DNA of 64,000 bases from Isoetes taiwanensis (taxonomy: Eukaryota > Streptophyta > Lycopodiopsida > Isoetales > Isoetaceae), in the NCBI GenBank assembly GCA_021234155.1, contig JAJEKV010000017.1, positions 11,663,525-11,727,524 on the forward strand, given 5' to 3'. The notes below the pieces were generated by a model, which saw only the letters and a list, made by a program, of their open reading frames with translations, made no database searches and was not told where the DNA came from. Positions 46,201 through 57,969 of the stretch are shown here, piece by piece (the first letter of the stretch is position 1; each line of letters begins with the position of its first letter). Position numbers and translations under genes: made by a program.

Positions 46201-47300
46201 TTACTTGGTATATGATACTGACCATTGTACTTGCAATTCACAATTAGATTACTTTCTAGTTTCTCAATTGAACTTCCAACAGTTAGATATAGAACAGAAT
46301 AAACTAAAGGAGTTCAACATATTCAAGTCAAATTATTTTATTGATGCAAGCAGTAATAAGTATACACCAAAGCTTTTCAAAAAAGATAAATATTATTTAA
46401 CTTTGACCATAATAGATGTTTATCAAACTGATACCCTGTCATACTTTATGGTAGAAAAACTGAAAGCTTAGAATATTAATCCGCGCATTGTTTTAAAGTT
46501 AGAGCTACCATGTTCAGGTCCAGACCTGCCCAGCCTCCATACATTTAGCACAATAATATTCTGGAAAATAATACCACCTGAATATCTTAAAGATGGCTGT
46601 ATAGTTTGCAGAAAAGTGAGATTATTTGGCTTAGCTAGTACTTCTTCAAAGAACTTCCTCTTCCATAGTAAACAAACTTCAGAATGCTCCATCTTATCAG
46701 GCTTGATAAATGCATGATCGAAAAGAGAGTAGGTAGAAAAAAGTCTGGTTACCTGCAACCAGAAAAACAATAATTAGCCTAAAGAGGGTAATATTGAATT
46801 GGTCAACAGGTAAGCTATAGAGCTTTCTGGCTTAAAGCCCTTCAACCATAAATAGAAACTTCATTTTATGAACCATTGAAATTATCAATATTTCTGCTCA
46901 GTAAGGGATAGAAAATACTTCCTGTGATGTAACCGCCAGGGTGGCTTTAGGAATAAGCATATGGCAAACAGCTTCACATTCAATGCTGCATGCAACATTT
47001 TTATGTTCTTACATCGAATCTAACTACAGTATTATTATACTAGTGCCTAAAAGCATGCAGTTCTTTTCAATAGTATGATTTTCTTATTTTGTTTTGCATG
47101 CGTTGGTAATCAAATTCAATACATCCAACAGACAGATCAAAGAAAGGCCATTCACTTTTATATATATATATTATATTTATCGGGATTCTGATGATACATT
47201 GGAGAAGATAAAACAGTGAGGAAGGTAAAAATCCATCACATAAGGAAAACATTCAGCAAAACAAAATGCTGTCTTTGTGTAAACATAAAAAGCTCTCAGA
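46200..47300. other. Stretch downstream of the B3 gene
   Basis: 46205-46260 (tatgatactgaccattgtac) repeats a string at 50285-50320 (cgatattgaccattgtac) and so belongs to the dispersed family near 50 kb. A minus-strand frame at 46770-46468 (FSTYSLFDHAFIKPDKMEHS, RKFFEEVLAKPNNLTFLQT) looks protein-like and follows a ttgcag acceptor, but no partner exon or family was recognised. Confidence 0.3.
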
Positions 47301-47307
47301 ACACTAA

Positions 47308-48203
47308 CTAAGTTCGAGGCTTCAGCCTATGTAAAGCTGCACCTTCCAGAACTTTCATATTCCATTGAAGTTCATCTTCATGCAATTTAAATTCTAAGAT
47401 ATCACCAAGTCGCAAGCCAAACAATTTTTTGAAAGCACTCCAACCATGGCTGAGACAATGCTTGCTTTTTTTGCTTGCTAACCCTGCTTTCTGATCACCA
47501 GGTCCGACAATTACCACAGTGGATCCTTTGGGAGGATTTCGCCACCTATCTTGCTGTTTTAGTATCTAAGAAAAAAGAAAGGAGTAGTAATTCAAAACAT
47601 TTATAGTAGTTGAAAGCAAAAGATAATAGAACAGTACCAGGCCTCTGTTGAAATTAGCTTTGAGGAGAGGAACACATAATGCTTTTTTTGATATTGGTTC
47701 TTCATCATCGGATAAATCATCGTCGGTAAGGAAAACCTGATTCTCAGCATCGACATGCATAGGGACATCATTCTTAACATCATGCTCAGGTTTTTTATTT
47801 GTATTAGCAGGTGGATCATCGCTAGGGGCGCCAAGTTCCCAATTACCAAGAGGTTTCACACGGTAAGCCCCATCAAGAGCTCTTGCTGTCAACTGTGTGC
47901 CATTATTTGATGTGAAACAGAGAAGAGCAGTGCCGTCAGTTATGTTGTTTTCGCACAAAAAAAGCTCCCATCCTTCGGGGAAGAAGGTTCTTTTGCCGAC
48001 TGATACCGTTAAGACAGAATAATTCTTTCGATTGGGACCAACAGCAGTGATTTCTTTATCCGCTGCTAGTGCAACTCCCTTCAGCTCCTACGGTATGCCT
48101 AAAACGTGAGTGATCGAAAAGAGAGAGAATAACATAAAGAAATAGAACTGTTGCTTACCAGCAATTTGCCAAATTTGACGTCGACCAGAAACACAGTCGC
48201 CAT
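47308..48203 (-). CDS. REM-like protein with two B3 domains, complete three-exon gene
   Basis: Likely plant DNA-binding regulator of the B3/REM type, nuclear. Exon 1 (48203-48159) encodes MATVFLVDVKFGKLL and ends at ctg|gtaagc. Exon 2 (48087-47638, acceptor cgtag) encodes ELKGVALAADKEITAVGPNR, the first B3-like core (FFPEGWELFLCEN, DGTALLCFTSN) and an acidic linker (LTDDDLSDDEEPISKK), ending GL|gtactg. Exon 3 (47565-47308, acceptor cttag) encodes ILKQQDRWRNPPKGS and the second B3-like domain (LSHGWSAFKKLFGLRLGDIL, EFKLHEDELQWNMKV). All introns are phase 0. The joined product is 250 residues with no interruption, so this is the best intact host gene in the window. Its exon structure and linker match the duplicated genes at 5156 and 24038, but the sequence is clearly diverged, so it is an older paralogue. 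Confidence 0.8.
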
Positions 48204-49000
48204 CGTTAAACTTTCGTGATTTACAGTGTCGGATCGATTAGGCGGGAGAGCAATTCAGTTAACAGAAGACAAAGTAAAGTAAGAAACAGAGGAATCGAAA
48301 CAAAGTGAGGGCTTAATATCCTATTGTAATTATTACATATCTAGCTATGCCCTGTCATTTTTAATGACTGACGATGCCTAGTTACAGGAATATTCCATTT
48401 GATAATTGCCTATGAATATTATTGTATAATTCAATCTAGGATCATAGCTAACATGCGTATAATTGAAGTGAATTCATTTAGAATTCTAACAATTGGGCGT
48501 ATACATCCATGGGGTATCGCTTTCTTACTAAACCATTGCTTGCTGTGAGTTCTTACATTATCACAACAATGGGCGTATACATTTAGAATTCATTTAGAAT
48601 TCTAACAATTGGGCGTATACATCCAAGGGGTATCTTACATAGAACTGGAACATCTGAGAGGCATGCAACATCAATCGAAAGAAAAAGAAAACAGGCTAAA
48701 CAGGGTAGCTAAGATATCATTCTACAATCGAATAGTATGTTACATAGCTCATTAAGAATCCAAGACAAAAATCCTTCTATGTAGTTGATGCCCTCAAGGA
48801 ATTTTCTTTCTTTGCATTATGGATATATAATCTCAAGTATATCTTCTAAATCTTTTTAATTTCCACCCTTTTTTTTTTTTCCATTTTCATGGGTTTCTAA
48901 AACCAAAGGTTGTGAACAGAGTAGCTAGGCTCTTTTTCTAGGTCCGTGGAAAAGAGGGAAGCTCTGTGTGGATTCTTTGTGAGAGGTAGCCGGTTGACTG
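48204..49000. other. Upstream region of the B3 gene with short repeats
   Basis: The promoter of the B3 gene should lie just right of 48203, but no clear TATA box or motif was assigned. A ~40-bp string (tttagaattctaacaattgg, gcgtatacatcca) occurs twice at about 48477-48520 and 48590-48630, with a third partial copy at 48560. The string acatctgagaggcatgcaac at 48649 recurs at 52342. Confidence 0.45.
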
Positions 49001-49415
49001 TTTATTTGCTCAGTTATGCTCTTCTCTTCCGCGGTAGAAGGAAGTATACCAGGGTCAATAGACTTCGATGGCTCTTATTCATGTTTCTCGATGATCGGAA
49101 TAGGTATTTCATCTGAATAACCTTTGACAGCAGCGTAAGTAACCACGGTTTCTTTTTCAATAGGAGGTGGGCTATATTATGGTTATTTAAGAGCCTCTGT
49201 TGGCCTAGCCCCACAATTCGATGAATACTTAGTAGCAGCGTCAGGGTCTGAACCGGATTCAGCAGAAGCGGCAACTTCACGGTATTGCGCCGATTCTGGT
49301 TTCAAGCTACCACGAACTTGTTTCATGGCTTTCGACTGAGCCGCAGAACCGACGCAAGGAACTGGTGATCCCACGTTAATAACAGATCAAATTCCACGAT
49401 GAAGGAGTTCTTCAA
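49000..49415 (-). pseudogene. atp1: Nuclear insertion of mitochondrial atp1 (ATP synthase alpha), C-terminal part
   Basis: On the minus strand, [49 protein letters not shown] and PIEKETVVTYAAVKG follow the C-terminal part of mitochondrial ATP synthase alpha. Compared with the usual atp1 sequence, many differences are exactly C/T exchanges: S for L or F, P for L, H for Y, R for C, and also C for R and S for P. Three in-frame stops (TGA at 49389-49387 for Arg, TAA at 49185-49183 and 49179-49177 for Gln) fit U-to-C editing sites. So a genomic (unedited) mitochondrial sequence was inserted. It has no start and cannot make the enzyme here. Confidence 0.8.
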
Positions 49416-51380
49416 AATAGTTGGATGCACACTCTGACGCTCGCGATCAAAGGGGACATCTGGTTTGAGCGGATCCATCTAATCCTGTTTGCTCCCCTTG
49501 CTTTCGCACCTCAGCGTCTGTCAAATGAACTTTCTCTTTCACACATGCATGGATAATTTTATAGGGATTCAACCAAGCCTAAAGATGTATGGGTAAGAAT
49601 ATGTATCTACAAAATGTCATGCTGCAATGCTCCTACTTCATAACGACGTTCCAATTTATTCATTTTTAAGTCGTCAATAAGGCCATATTGAGTTCGACAT
49701 CGAAGGTCTTCTTTTCGAAGTTCATATTCTGCAGTTGACAATAAGCAAATTAAGAGATTACTAATTGGCCTTTCTGTGATTCTCACCATGGAATACATGT
49801 CATGTTGTTAATTTTTGTTTGAGACATTAGCTTCTATAACTTTGCCAAATATGATTGACGATCTTCCTAAGGCTCAAGAATCTGGAGCACAATATTTATG
49901 TTCAAGAAGTGAAGACTCTGGTTGGTTTATGAGTTGCGACACCAAATCCAAGCTTCGAGAAAGATTAGAGTTTTTTATTACAACGTTACTATGCATTAAC
50001 AGGCCTATTTAGTATGCTATTGTTATTTCACGTGCTAAAAACTCTAGTGGTGGACCTTAAAAAAATTGGTTTTCTAAAAGGCGTTATTAGAATATGTTCT
50101 CTTTAATTCTGTGGAATATTTCAATTCCATTAATTGTTGGATTAGTATCATTTGCTTTTCTATGTAATGTCCATTATTTATAAGAGATTAAGTGAAAGTG
50201 TATGTGGGAAAAAGTGCTGCAACACAGCCCTATGATTTTTTCCTTCCCTACAATGGGATTCTTCAGAGCATGTTCAGACTTGGTACACGATATTGACCAT
50301 TGTACTTGCAATTTGGGATTGGATTATTTGACTACAATAACTTATGATCTATATTTTGCAGTTATCTTGGCCTTGCACTTACAATTAGTGATCGTGATCT
50401 TAGGTGCAACAATTTATAATCTGCTTTGTCTAGTTGTATAGTTTATTCGAGCTAGTACTCTTGAAAATATACGAGTGCAGTTGGAAATAAAATATATTCT
50501 CTATCTGTTAATTTAAACAGTGGATTTAGTTAGCTTAACCTACTAAATTTTAAGAATGTGTTGCATATTATTCTTAGAATTTATAGAAGGCACATATGAA
50601 GGGATCAACATAGACTTTTGGATCGTTACAAAGAATGTAGTGGAACATTGAGTGGATTCAAGCCCAAGGAGAATTAAAGGATTTTTTTTGCAGTTGATAT
50701 CTTTATTTCGTAAAACTCTAGGGGCCATAGATGCCTCTGAGGTCATTGAACGGTTATTATACAATGGATTTAATCATACAGTCCTTAAATAATAAGGGAC
50801 CACAAATAAGGGGCTTCTTCAGAACCACAAATATACAGACCACGATCTGGCTAAGGCTCAACAATTTGGAGCACAGGATTTATGTTGAAGAAGTGAAGAC
50901 TCTGGTTGGATTATGAGTTGCGACACCAGATCAAAGCTTGGAGCAAAATTAGAACTTTTTATTGGAACATTACCATGTATTAACAGGCCTATTTGGTATG
51001 CTATTGTTATTTCACATGCTAAAAATTCTAGTGGTGGACCCCAAAAAAGTTGGTTTTCTAAAAGGCGTCATTAAAATATATTCTCTTTAATTCCGTGGAA
51101 TATTTCGATTCCATTAATTGTTGGATTAGTATCGTTTGCTTCTCTGTATAATGTCCATTATTCATAAAAAATCAACTGAAAGTGTATGTGAGAAAAAGTC
51201 CCGCAACACAGCCCCATGACTTTTTCCTTCCCTACAATGGGATTCTTGGCTTTGCACTTACAATTAGTGATCTTGATCTCAGGTGCAACAATTTATAATC
51301 TGCTTTGTCTAGCTGTATAACTTATTCGAGCTAATATTCTTGAAGATATATGAGTGCCATGCTATAAAGAACATTAATAA
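49416..51380 (+). repeat. Dispersed repeat family with SEDSGW peptide (two more copies)
   Basis: 49545-49700 matches 30138-30300 (catgcatggataa, ggtaagaatatgta, aatgtcatgctgcaatg, ttaagtcgtcaataaggcc). 49835-50000 and 50845-50960 both encode SRSEDSGW or its frameshifted form, then SCDT. Two longer units, ~49890-50450 and ~50890-51340, repeat each other, including aacaggcctattt.gtatgctattgttattt, ctagtggtgga and ccctacaatgggattctt. The second unit has lost the frame (tgaagaagtgaagac). Confidence 0.6.
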
Positions 51381-51699
51381 CATCGATTAATGTTTTTTGG
51401 ATGGTCAAATTTACGAAGAATCTACTGGAATATTGAGTCAATTCAAGCAGACGGCCAAGGACATCTATTTTACATCTATCCTAGAGAATAATTACCCAGT
51501 GTTTTCGTAAATTTTAATACAATTCATAGTAGAATAGCAAACAAAGGAATATTAGGAGGAGATTGAGTCATTCCCAAAAGTCAACTTTTCGTCGAATATA
51601 ATATACTACCATGTCATCGACCTCTATTGTTTTCATTTCCTTGAGTTCTATCTTTGTTAAATTACGAGATAAACAACGCAAGCACATTGTTAAAACAAT

Positions 51700-53190
51700 G
51701 ATAATACAGGTCTGGCCGCCTGATACGAGTGGGTGGATCCAATATTTTTTTTATATGTGGACATGTCAGCAGCACCTAGTAGATAAAAATGCCACTATTG
51801 CAATTGACATTTAATTAGACATCTATCCTCGCTCGATTTTCACAAAAGAAAATGGATATTTCAATCAACGAATCTTCTCATGAACACCTGTTTTTGTCAA
51901 ATAGGTATTTGCAATAGGAACTTCAAAATATTTGAGCAAAAAGGGGCTTGTCAATTTTTGGAATTCGGAGCAATGTGAAATCAAGTCCGTTACGATCCAT
52001 TAAGTAACATAGTTATGATTTTTCCAAATGCCTCTCACTTAGCTTTTTGAGAATATAGAAAGAGTTTAAACTATGCTTCATAATCGTTCAGAAGAAAACC
52101 ACCTCTTGAGTGCTACAAAAAGAGGAAGGAAGAAACCCTTATTTACTTAGCCTTTGCACAATGTAGTCAATTCAAGTTGAAAGTTCCATTATTACACCTT
52201 TTCACAGTTTGCTCTACGGCATCTTGCATCTTAGTGAAGTGTCCTCTGACTTTAATAATTAGATTCGTTGCTAAATCTGTGATCTAAAATGTAGGTTTAA
52301 TAGATGGGAAACTCAAGCACATGTCAATTAGATAGATTTGGCACATCTGAGAGGCATGCAACATCAATCAAAAGAAAAAGAAATCCAATGCCAAATTTAA
52401 CGACCCAAGTACTGAATTCAAAGGCGAAAGAATATTTATTATCATTTAGAACCTTATTATACAAATAAGATTGAGATTAGTCTAAGATTAACATAATCAC
52501 ACATTCCTTATTAAGGTTCAAGAGAAAAGACAATCTCATATTATCTAACAAACATACGTTTCTGTTTAAGCTTCGCCACAAAAGACCATCTTATGCTATC
52601 TAACACGACTTTTATTTATTACATTGTTTTCATTTCCTTGGAGAAGCTCTAAGAAAACCTTTCAAAATATATACAACTTGAGCTCTAGTATTTTTTTCAT
52701 ATGTGGACATACCAACAGCACCTAGTAGAAGCTAAAAGTGCCACTATCGCAATTGACATTCAATCAGACATGGATCTTCACTTGTTTTTCAGAAAAGAAA
52801 ATGGATATTTCAATGAACAAATCTTCTCATGAACACTTGCTTCTCCCAAATAAATATTTGCAGAACGATGCGTACTTTCTACTCACCTCTTCTGCTTTCC
52901 CAAATCAACTCTATTTAATCTGGCTTTAATTGCTAAAGGAAACATGTATACTAATTGTATGAATAACAACCATGGGCAAATTTAAACATACTAAATGAAA
53001 TAACCAAGTGTCCATCATGAGATTAAATTTCAATTCTCTTTATGATGCTGCAATGCTTGGTACTACTTTTTGCAATTGTTCGTAAATGACATACCAAAGA
53101 TTTAATGTAATCAATACGATCCATTAAGTAACACAATTAGAAAGAGTTTAAACTATGCTTCATAATCGTTCAGAAGAAATTATTGAATTG
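51700..53190. repeat. Diverged ~1-kb direct duplication
   Basis: 51755-51920 and 52700-52870 share gcacctagtaga, gaaaatggatatttcaat and tcttctcatgaacac. 52000-52100 and 53115-53180 share gatccattaagtaac and gagtttaaactatgcttcat. The two pairs differ slightly in spacing, so indels occurred after duplication. No coding function seen. Confidence 0.5.
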
Positions 53191-55870
53191 AATTGAATTA
53201 AATAGCATGCAAAAGTCTCTTCTAGTAGAAGCATATGTGTCCTTATATAGATAAAAAAAAAACCAACCTTGTGCAAGATTCTCAATGTGCAGGAATGTAT
53301 TGCAAATTCCATTCTGTAATCATTGTTTGCATCTTATTTAATGAATGTGGAAACCGTGTTAGCAAACTTAGCATTATCAAGATAGGAAAACCAACCAACA
53401 ATACATGACGTATATGATCTAGACCACTTCTATTACTTATCTGAATCTCCAATGCAACCATACCACAAAACCATATCATGCCTAACCTAGCTTCCCTTAT
53501 CCCTTGCTCATGTCAATACAAAATGCTTGCTTTCATGGCAGTCAACTAATGTATAAACGATCTACCTAGGTTGTCGTCTCTTCAAATTAGTAAAGAATTG
53601 TTAAAATCCTAACGTTGAATTTCATATCTGAAGCTGGAATTTAATTTTCTAAAAGAAGTCAATGTTGTACAAAGTCGATTAATTATTATAAAGGTTTTAG
53701 GTTGAAAAATTCATAGTTATGGTGAACTCTCTATCAACACCTAATCAAATGTTGCGTCAATCTATTACTTTACATCTTCTACTCTTTAGATCCAACCTAT
53801 TACATGAATTTGATATGCGAGAAGCTTCCAAACTCAGACCTCTAGTCAGACTCTCCCTAGAATATCAGCCAAAGACCGATCAAAGACTACATACATAACG
53901 TTCATTTAGACACGATATTTATTCAGAACAGGATATGTATTATGAAAGGCTATGCAAAGTTAACCTTGCAAGGTTCTTTAATAGTCCTCTAGATTCTTTA
54001 GGATTCCCATAGATTCCTTGAATTCTCCTATATCTGCTAAAGATCCCTTTAGATTCCTCAAACACACTTTGATGGCAAGTTAACACTTTGATGGCAAGTT
54101 AAAAATTCTAATAGCTTTCTATGCATGTATATAACTAGATGTATAAATATTGTTACAGACCTGAGAGTCTGAAAAAGGACATCACAATAAATATAGATGC
54201 AGTTCATATGGTCTTCAGATGAAGCTCTAAATTTGGGGTTTGCATGGTGAATTTTAAAAGTTAGGACGCAAGGGAATTTAATGTTTAAGATTGCACATGG
54301 CAAAGTTTGCGTAATTTATGTATATCTGAGTTTCGTTATTTTGTAAAAACTTAAATATAAGGAAAAATTTTCTAGATATCGTACAGCTATGATACAACAT
54401 TTTGCTAGATACAGCATAGTCGTGAATGTCTTGCATGTTCAACATATAGAACCTAACACTATGGTATTCCCTAAGAAAACCCTTGATTAACTCACAATGT
54501 GGCGACTATTTTCACACGTTTTTCGGGATAGAAGTGTTAGGATTTTAGAGAAAGTCTTATTCTCTCCCAAAAATGCCTGCATTGTTCATGCATGTGAGTT
54601 GAAGTAGACTTCGCCTTACACAAGTTCCTTGGCTATAGCCGTTACCCATTATAATACTTATTACAATGAAGATGAAATAACATGAAGATGCACCCTTTGC
54701 TCAAATCTTGGGTCAAGCCTCCGATCAAATCAATAATCAACCCTTGACCAAACCCATCATCATTGCCTCAGTCAAACCCTGCAAAAAATAAAGATTAATA
54801 AATGTCCCCGCTTGGTGTTGCCATGCACGTAATAGAAGTTATTAGGGATAGCAAAGAAAATTAAGGATATTAACGTAATAGGAGTTCTTTCTCCAAGAAT
54901 TGTTTCCATTATTAAAAATGATAATGTGCACCTCGTCATTAGAGTGTTTAAATAACCAAAGGTGTTACCACTTAGCAAAATCTTATGTTTTTAGTCATTA
55001 GAGTGTTTGAATAACTAAAGGTGTTACCACTTAGCAGAATCTTATGTTTTTAATAACGAGTCGATACTCATTTCACTTAAAGGGCGTTTAAATGTTTTGT
55101 TAAAGAAGTAAATATCATTCAAACCCCCCTTTGTGCTGGCATCCTAATACTTGTGTATGCATATAGAATACCCAATAGACCCATTGCTCACTATGACACA
55201 ATAACCAGATATCCATTATAAAAAGTGAGAATATATGCCAAATAGTTAATCAAATGTAAAGAATATAGAGATTTGAAGTTGTGAAATGGCATAGAGGCAT
55301 GAAATCGCTATATTTTTCTATCCTATATTTCATAATATCCCTGGCTAGAACTTGGTTCCATGCAATGTGTTTATTGCAGCATATACTCAGTGTGAGTTCA
55401 ATCTAAGAGAATACACCTTCATAAGCAGCATCTTTTTTAGAGTTTCCCACAGTTTTAATCTGATACTATGGCAGTAAACATACGATAAAGAGACAGACAT
55501 TCTACAAAGCATTATTGAACCAATCACGCTTGAAATTGTATCCAACATATTTAACAGCTCTTGCCGCCAAACCACAGTATTGCAATGGCCACGAAAATGC
55601 AAAATAAAAACAAACTCTTCACAGCTATTTCAGATGGAATTTGTATTTAAACAAATTGTGTCTTAATAACACAGATAAGAAGATCAAGAATCGCAGAATC
55701 ATATGTTCACATCAGGGAAAAAACCGACAAAAGCTATATACAAAAACAAAGGAAAGATGTGCATCAAGCACAGAAGGAAGTGCTCAACACTTTAAAGATG
55801 CATTGTGACACTTTAACATGACCTTGTGTTCAAGTTATCTTATGATAATAAATTGACAACGTAGCATGTG
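53191..55870. other. Noncoding stretch with a 59-bp tandem repeat
   Basis: AT-rich DNA. A ~59-bp unit (gtcattagagtgttt.aataac, caaaggtgttaccacttagc) occurs twice in tandem at about 54938-55055. No supported gene. Confidence 0.5.
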
Positions 55871-55879
55871 TGAAAGCTT

Positions 55880-56430
55880 CAAATCTACTAACCCAGCATT
55901 CCCTTAGAAGTTCTGCATTGCTTTCAAGTTCTCCATGTAATTGAACAGCCTTAGACAATGCTATCTTTGCTCTATCTTCTCAAGTTGCACCTTGCTCTAA
56001 TAATACTTCTTTTATTACCAGCAATTCTTTGTCTTTCACTTTGTTATTACAATCAGATGCTTCTGAATCTTGAACCATCTTATCATCACACTCTGCATTT
56101 GCTGCAGCATGACATAAGAATGACATTGTAACTACTTCCTATTTAGCAGGTTATTTAAGTGTTGCATGTCCTCATCCTTGGACTGCAAAGCCTCAGCAGT
56201 CTTGTGTGCCACTGTCCAACTAGAAAATTGCTTCTCAGCTTGAGGGTTTTTGTCTTCAATATGGTCCATGTAGTCAGGTTCATATTCAGGGTGTAAACTC
56301 CAAAGCATCGCTATAACAGACGCTAGCTTTGCCTTTAGCAATGTATTCTCCACCTCTAACTTACTGGCCCCAGGTATATCACTCCTGATCCTGTCTTTAT
56401 ATAAACCTTCTCTCTTCTGCCATGCTTTTC
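55880..56430 (-). pseudogene. ATG11-like autophagy scaffold fragment
   Basis: ATG11 is a coiled-coil scaffold of the ATG1 kinase complex. The minus strand encodes YKDRIRSDIPGASKLEVENT, LLKAKLASVIAMLWSLHPEY, then HKTAEALQSKDEDMQHLNNL. This resembles the plant ATG11 segment with LKAELASAIA and KTAEAL.LKDEY..HL. After a break near 56140 a second block (about 56110-55890) encodes AECDDKMVQDSEASDCNNKV, KDKELLVIKEVLLEQGAT, an in-frame TGA, then KIALSKAVQLHGELESNAEL. There is one stop and one frame change, and no start or end exons, so this is a fragment or pseudogene. The family assignment is from memory of the motif. Confidence 0.4.
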
Positions 56431-57010
56431 AAAGCACAATTTCAAGGATGGAATGTTGAAATCCACTCTGATGTGGCTCTTCACTATTCAAGCATATCGG
56501 TAATCTCGCACAGGTCGTCTAAAACTAACCTACAACTTACCAGTCTTTTTCTCAAACACGTTATCATACACATCACTTCGCTGACAAATACCACCAGTAG
56601 ATTTACCAGTTGCAATGCCATCAATAGATTTATCACTTGCTAAACATCATTTGAGTGACAAATATTAGCAGTAAGTTTCACGTGTAAGTTTAATCATGGA
56701 TACAGACTGCAATATTGTCACCCAAATGACTTCATATAAGTACCTCTCGCTATTACTAATTAAGTAAAATCTAATGTCTACCATTGGAAGTCTCACGAAC
56801 ATTTAACTGTTCAATAAGTTAAGACTTCTTTCTAGTTCAACAGTTCGCATAATTTCATGCCCAACCTCTTGCGGTCTTGCTGGCTTGCGCATGCCTGATA
56901 TTCTTAGAAGTATCAGATGCCTTGAAACAGAAGGCATATATCTAAGAATATAATGATGTCGAACAACTTCATCTTCCTTGTCTAAATTATCACATATCTT
57001 TTGAAAGAGC
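56431..57010. other. Noncoding stretch
   Basis: No gene recognised. A near-palindromic pair (tgatattcttagaagtatcag, ...tatatctaagaatata) lies around 56896-56952. Confidence 0.35.
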
Positions 57011-57011
57011 T

Positions 57012-57671
57012 ATTCTAGAATGGGGCTCGCATGAAACCAACAAACCGCCCGAATAGGCTTCTAATTCATCTCAGCAGATTTTCTACAATGGTGGACAGTG
57101 GGTAGCCCTGCACACATGTGAACTACCCACGAAAAATAAAAGGAAAATCCAATTATATCATTTGGACCCCAAAAAATACAATGCTAATAGATGAATGGTT
57201 GATGTACCTGCCGAAAGCTTATCACCGGGATTAAAAAACCCCGCCCTTTCGGGTTTTCGAGGAAAAACCCTAGTGATAAGCCTTCGGCAAGGGGCTTGGA
57301 CAAACGTAAGGCATAGAAATCGCTCCCAAAAACCCCCGCATGGAGAAGTCGAAACAGATGCCGCTCGCCAACCTGTACCTGCACATCACCAACACAACAA
57401 ACGAGACAACACAACATACCAGAGGATAGCATCACCCAGGGGGTGGAAAAAAGCATCACCCAAATGGAAGGAAGAAAAACATGATAAACAATACAATAAA
57501 CAAAGAAGGGGGGGAGGGTGGGTTCAAAGAGAATAAGGTACTGCTGAGAGAAGAGGAAGCGCCGATGAGATGTTGATGCAGAACCGCGCCTAAAACAGCG
57601 AAACCCCAACCAGAAAGGGCATGCGCCGCATGCATGCATGCAAGACATGCATGCTCGCCCCATTCTAGAAT
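57012..57671. mobile_element. MITE-like element with ~22-bp terminal inverted repeats
   Basis: The left end attctagaatggggctcgca is the inverted counterpart of the right end (gctcgccccattctagaat). About 20 of 22 positions pair; the inner two bases differ. The element is ~660 bp and GC-richer than its flanks. No transposase is encoded: several frames are open (for example 57195-57536) but none is recognisable. A clear target-site duplication was not found, partly because the terminal attctagaat is itself a palindrome. Confidence 0.5.
57210..57288. repeat. Nested hairpin inside the TIR element
   Basis: gccgaaagcttatcac (57210-57225) and gtgataagccttcggc (57273-57288) pair at 15 of 16 positions. 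Between them gggttttcgaggaaaaaccc (57251-57270) forms a second inverted repeat. The whole 79 bp could fold into a compound cruciform or RNA stem. Confidence 0.7.
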
Positions 57672-57969
57672 GTCGATCCGATGTCTCGGATCGATGCGAT
57701 TAACATTTTGCATCAGACTAATAACATAGACATATATTATTAGCTTAGGTATATCTTAACTAAAAGCCGGAAGATTACTTCATGTATTTCAAAATGGAAG
57801 CAAGCTTCATAAAGAAAACACATAGAGTTTGAGAACAAAATCTCAAACACGAAGACAACTTCACAACAAAAAGTCAAAGTTTCTAATAGATAACATAGTA
57901 TCAACTTCAAATTAACTACTTACTTAGGTCGACCACAACATAGCTTCAGCTGCTTTATGCAAACGATAA

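Noticed and set aside
57184-57663. A 159-codon minus-strand protein in the TIR element
   Set aside because: Low-complexity composition, no domain, and overlapping open frames on both strands, so it cannot be supported as a gene.
57665-57694. Hairpin tcgatccga/tcggatcga followed on the minus strand by CTAG, as a Helitron 3' end
   Set aside because: The stem is perfect and placed downstream of the RPA gene, but the spacer to CTAG is only 4 bases (usually about 10-12), the next base is A rather than T, and CTAG is part of the TIR of another element.
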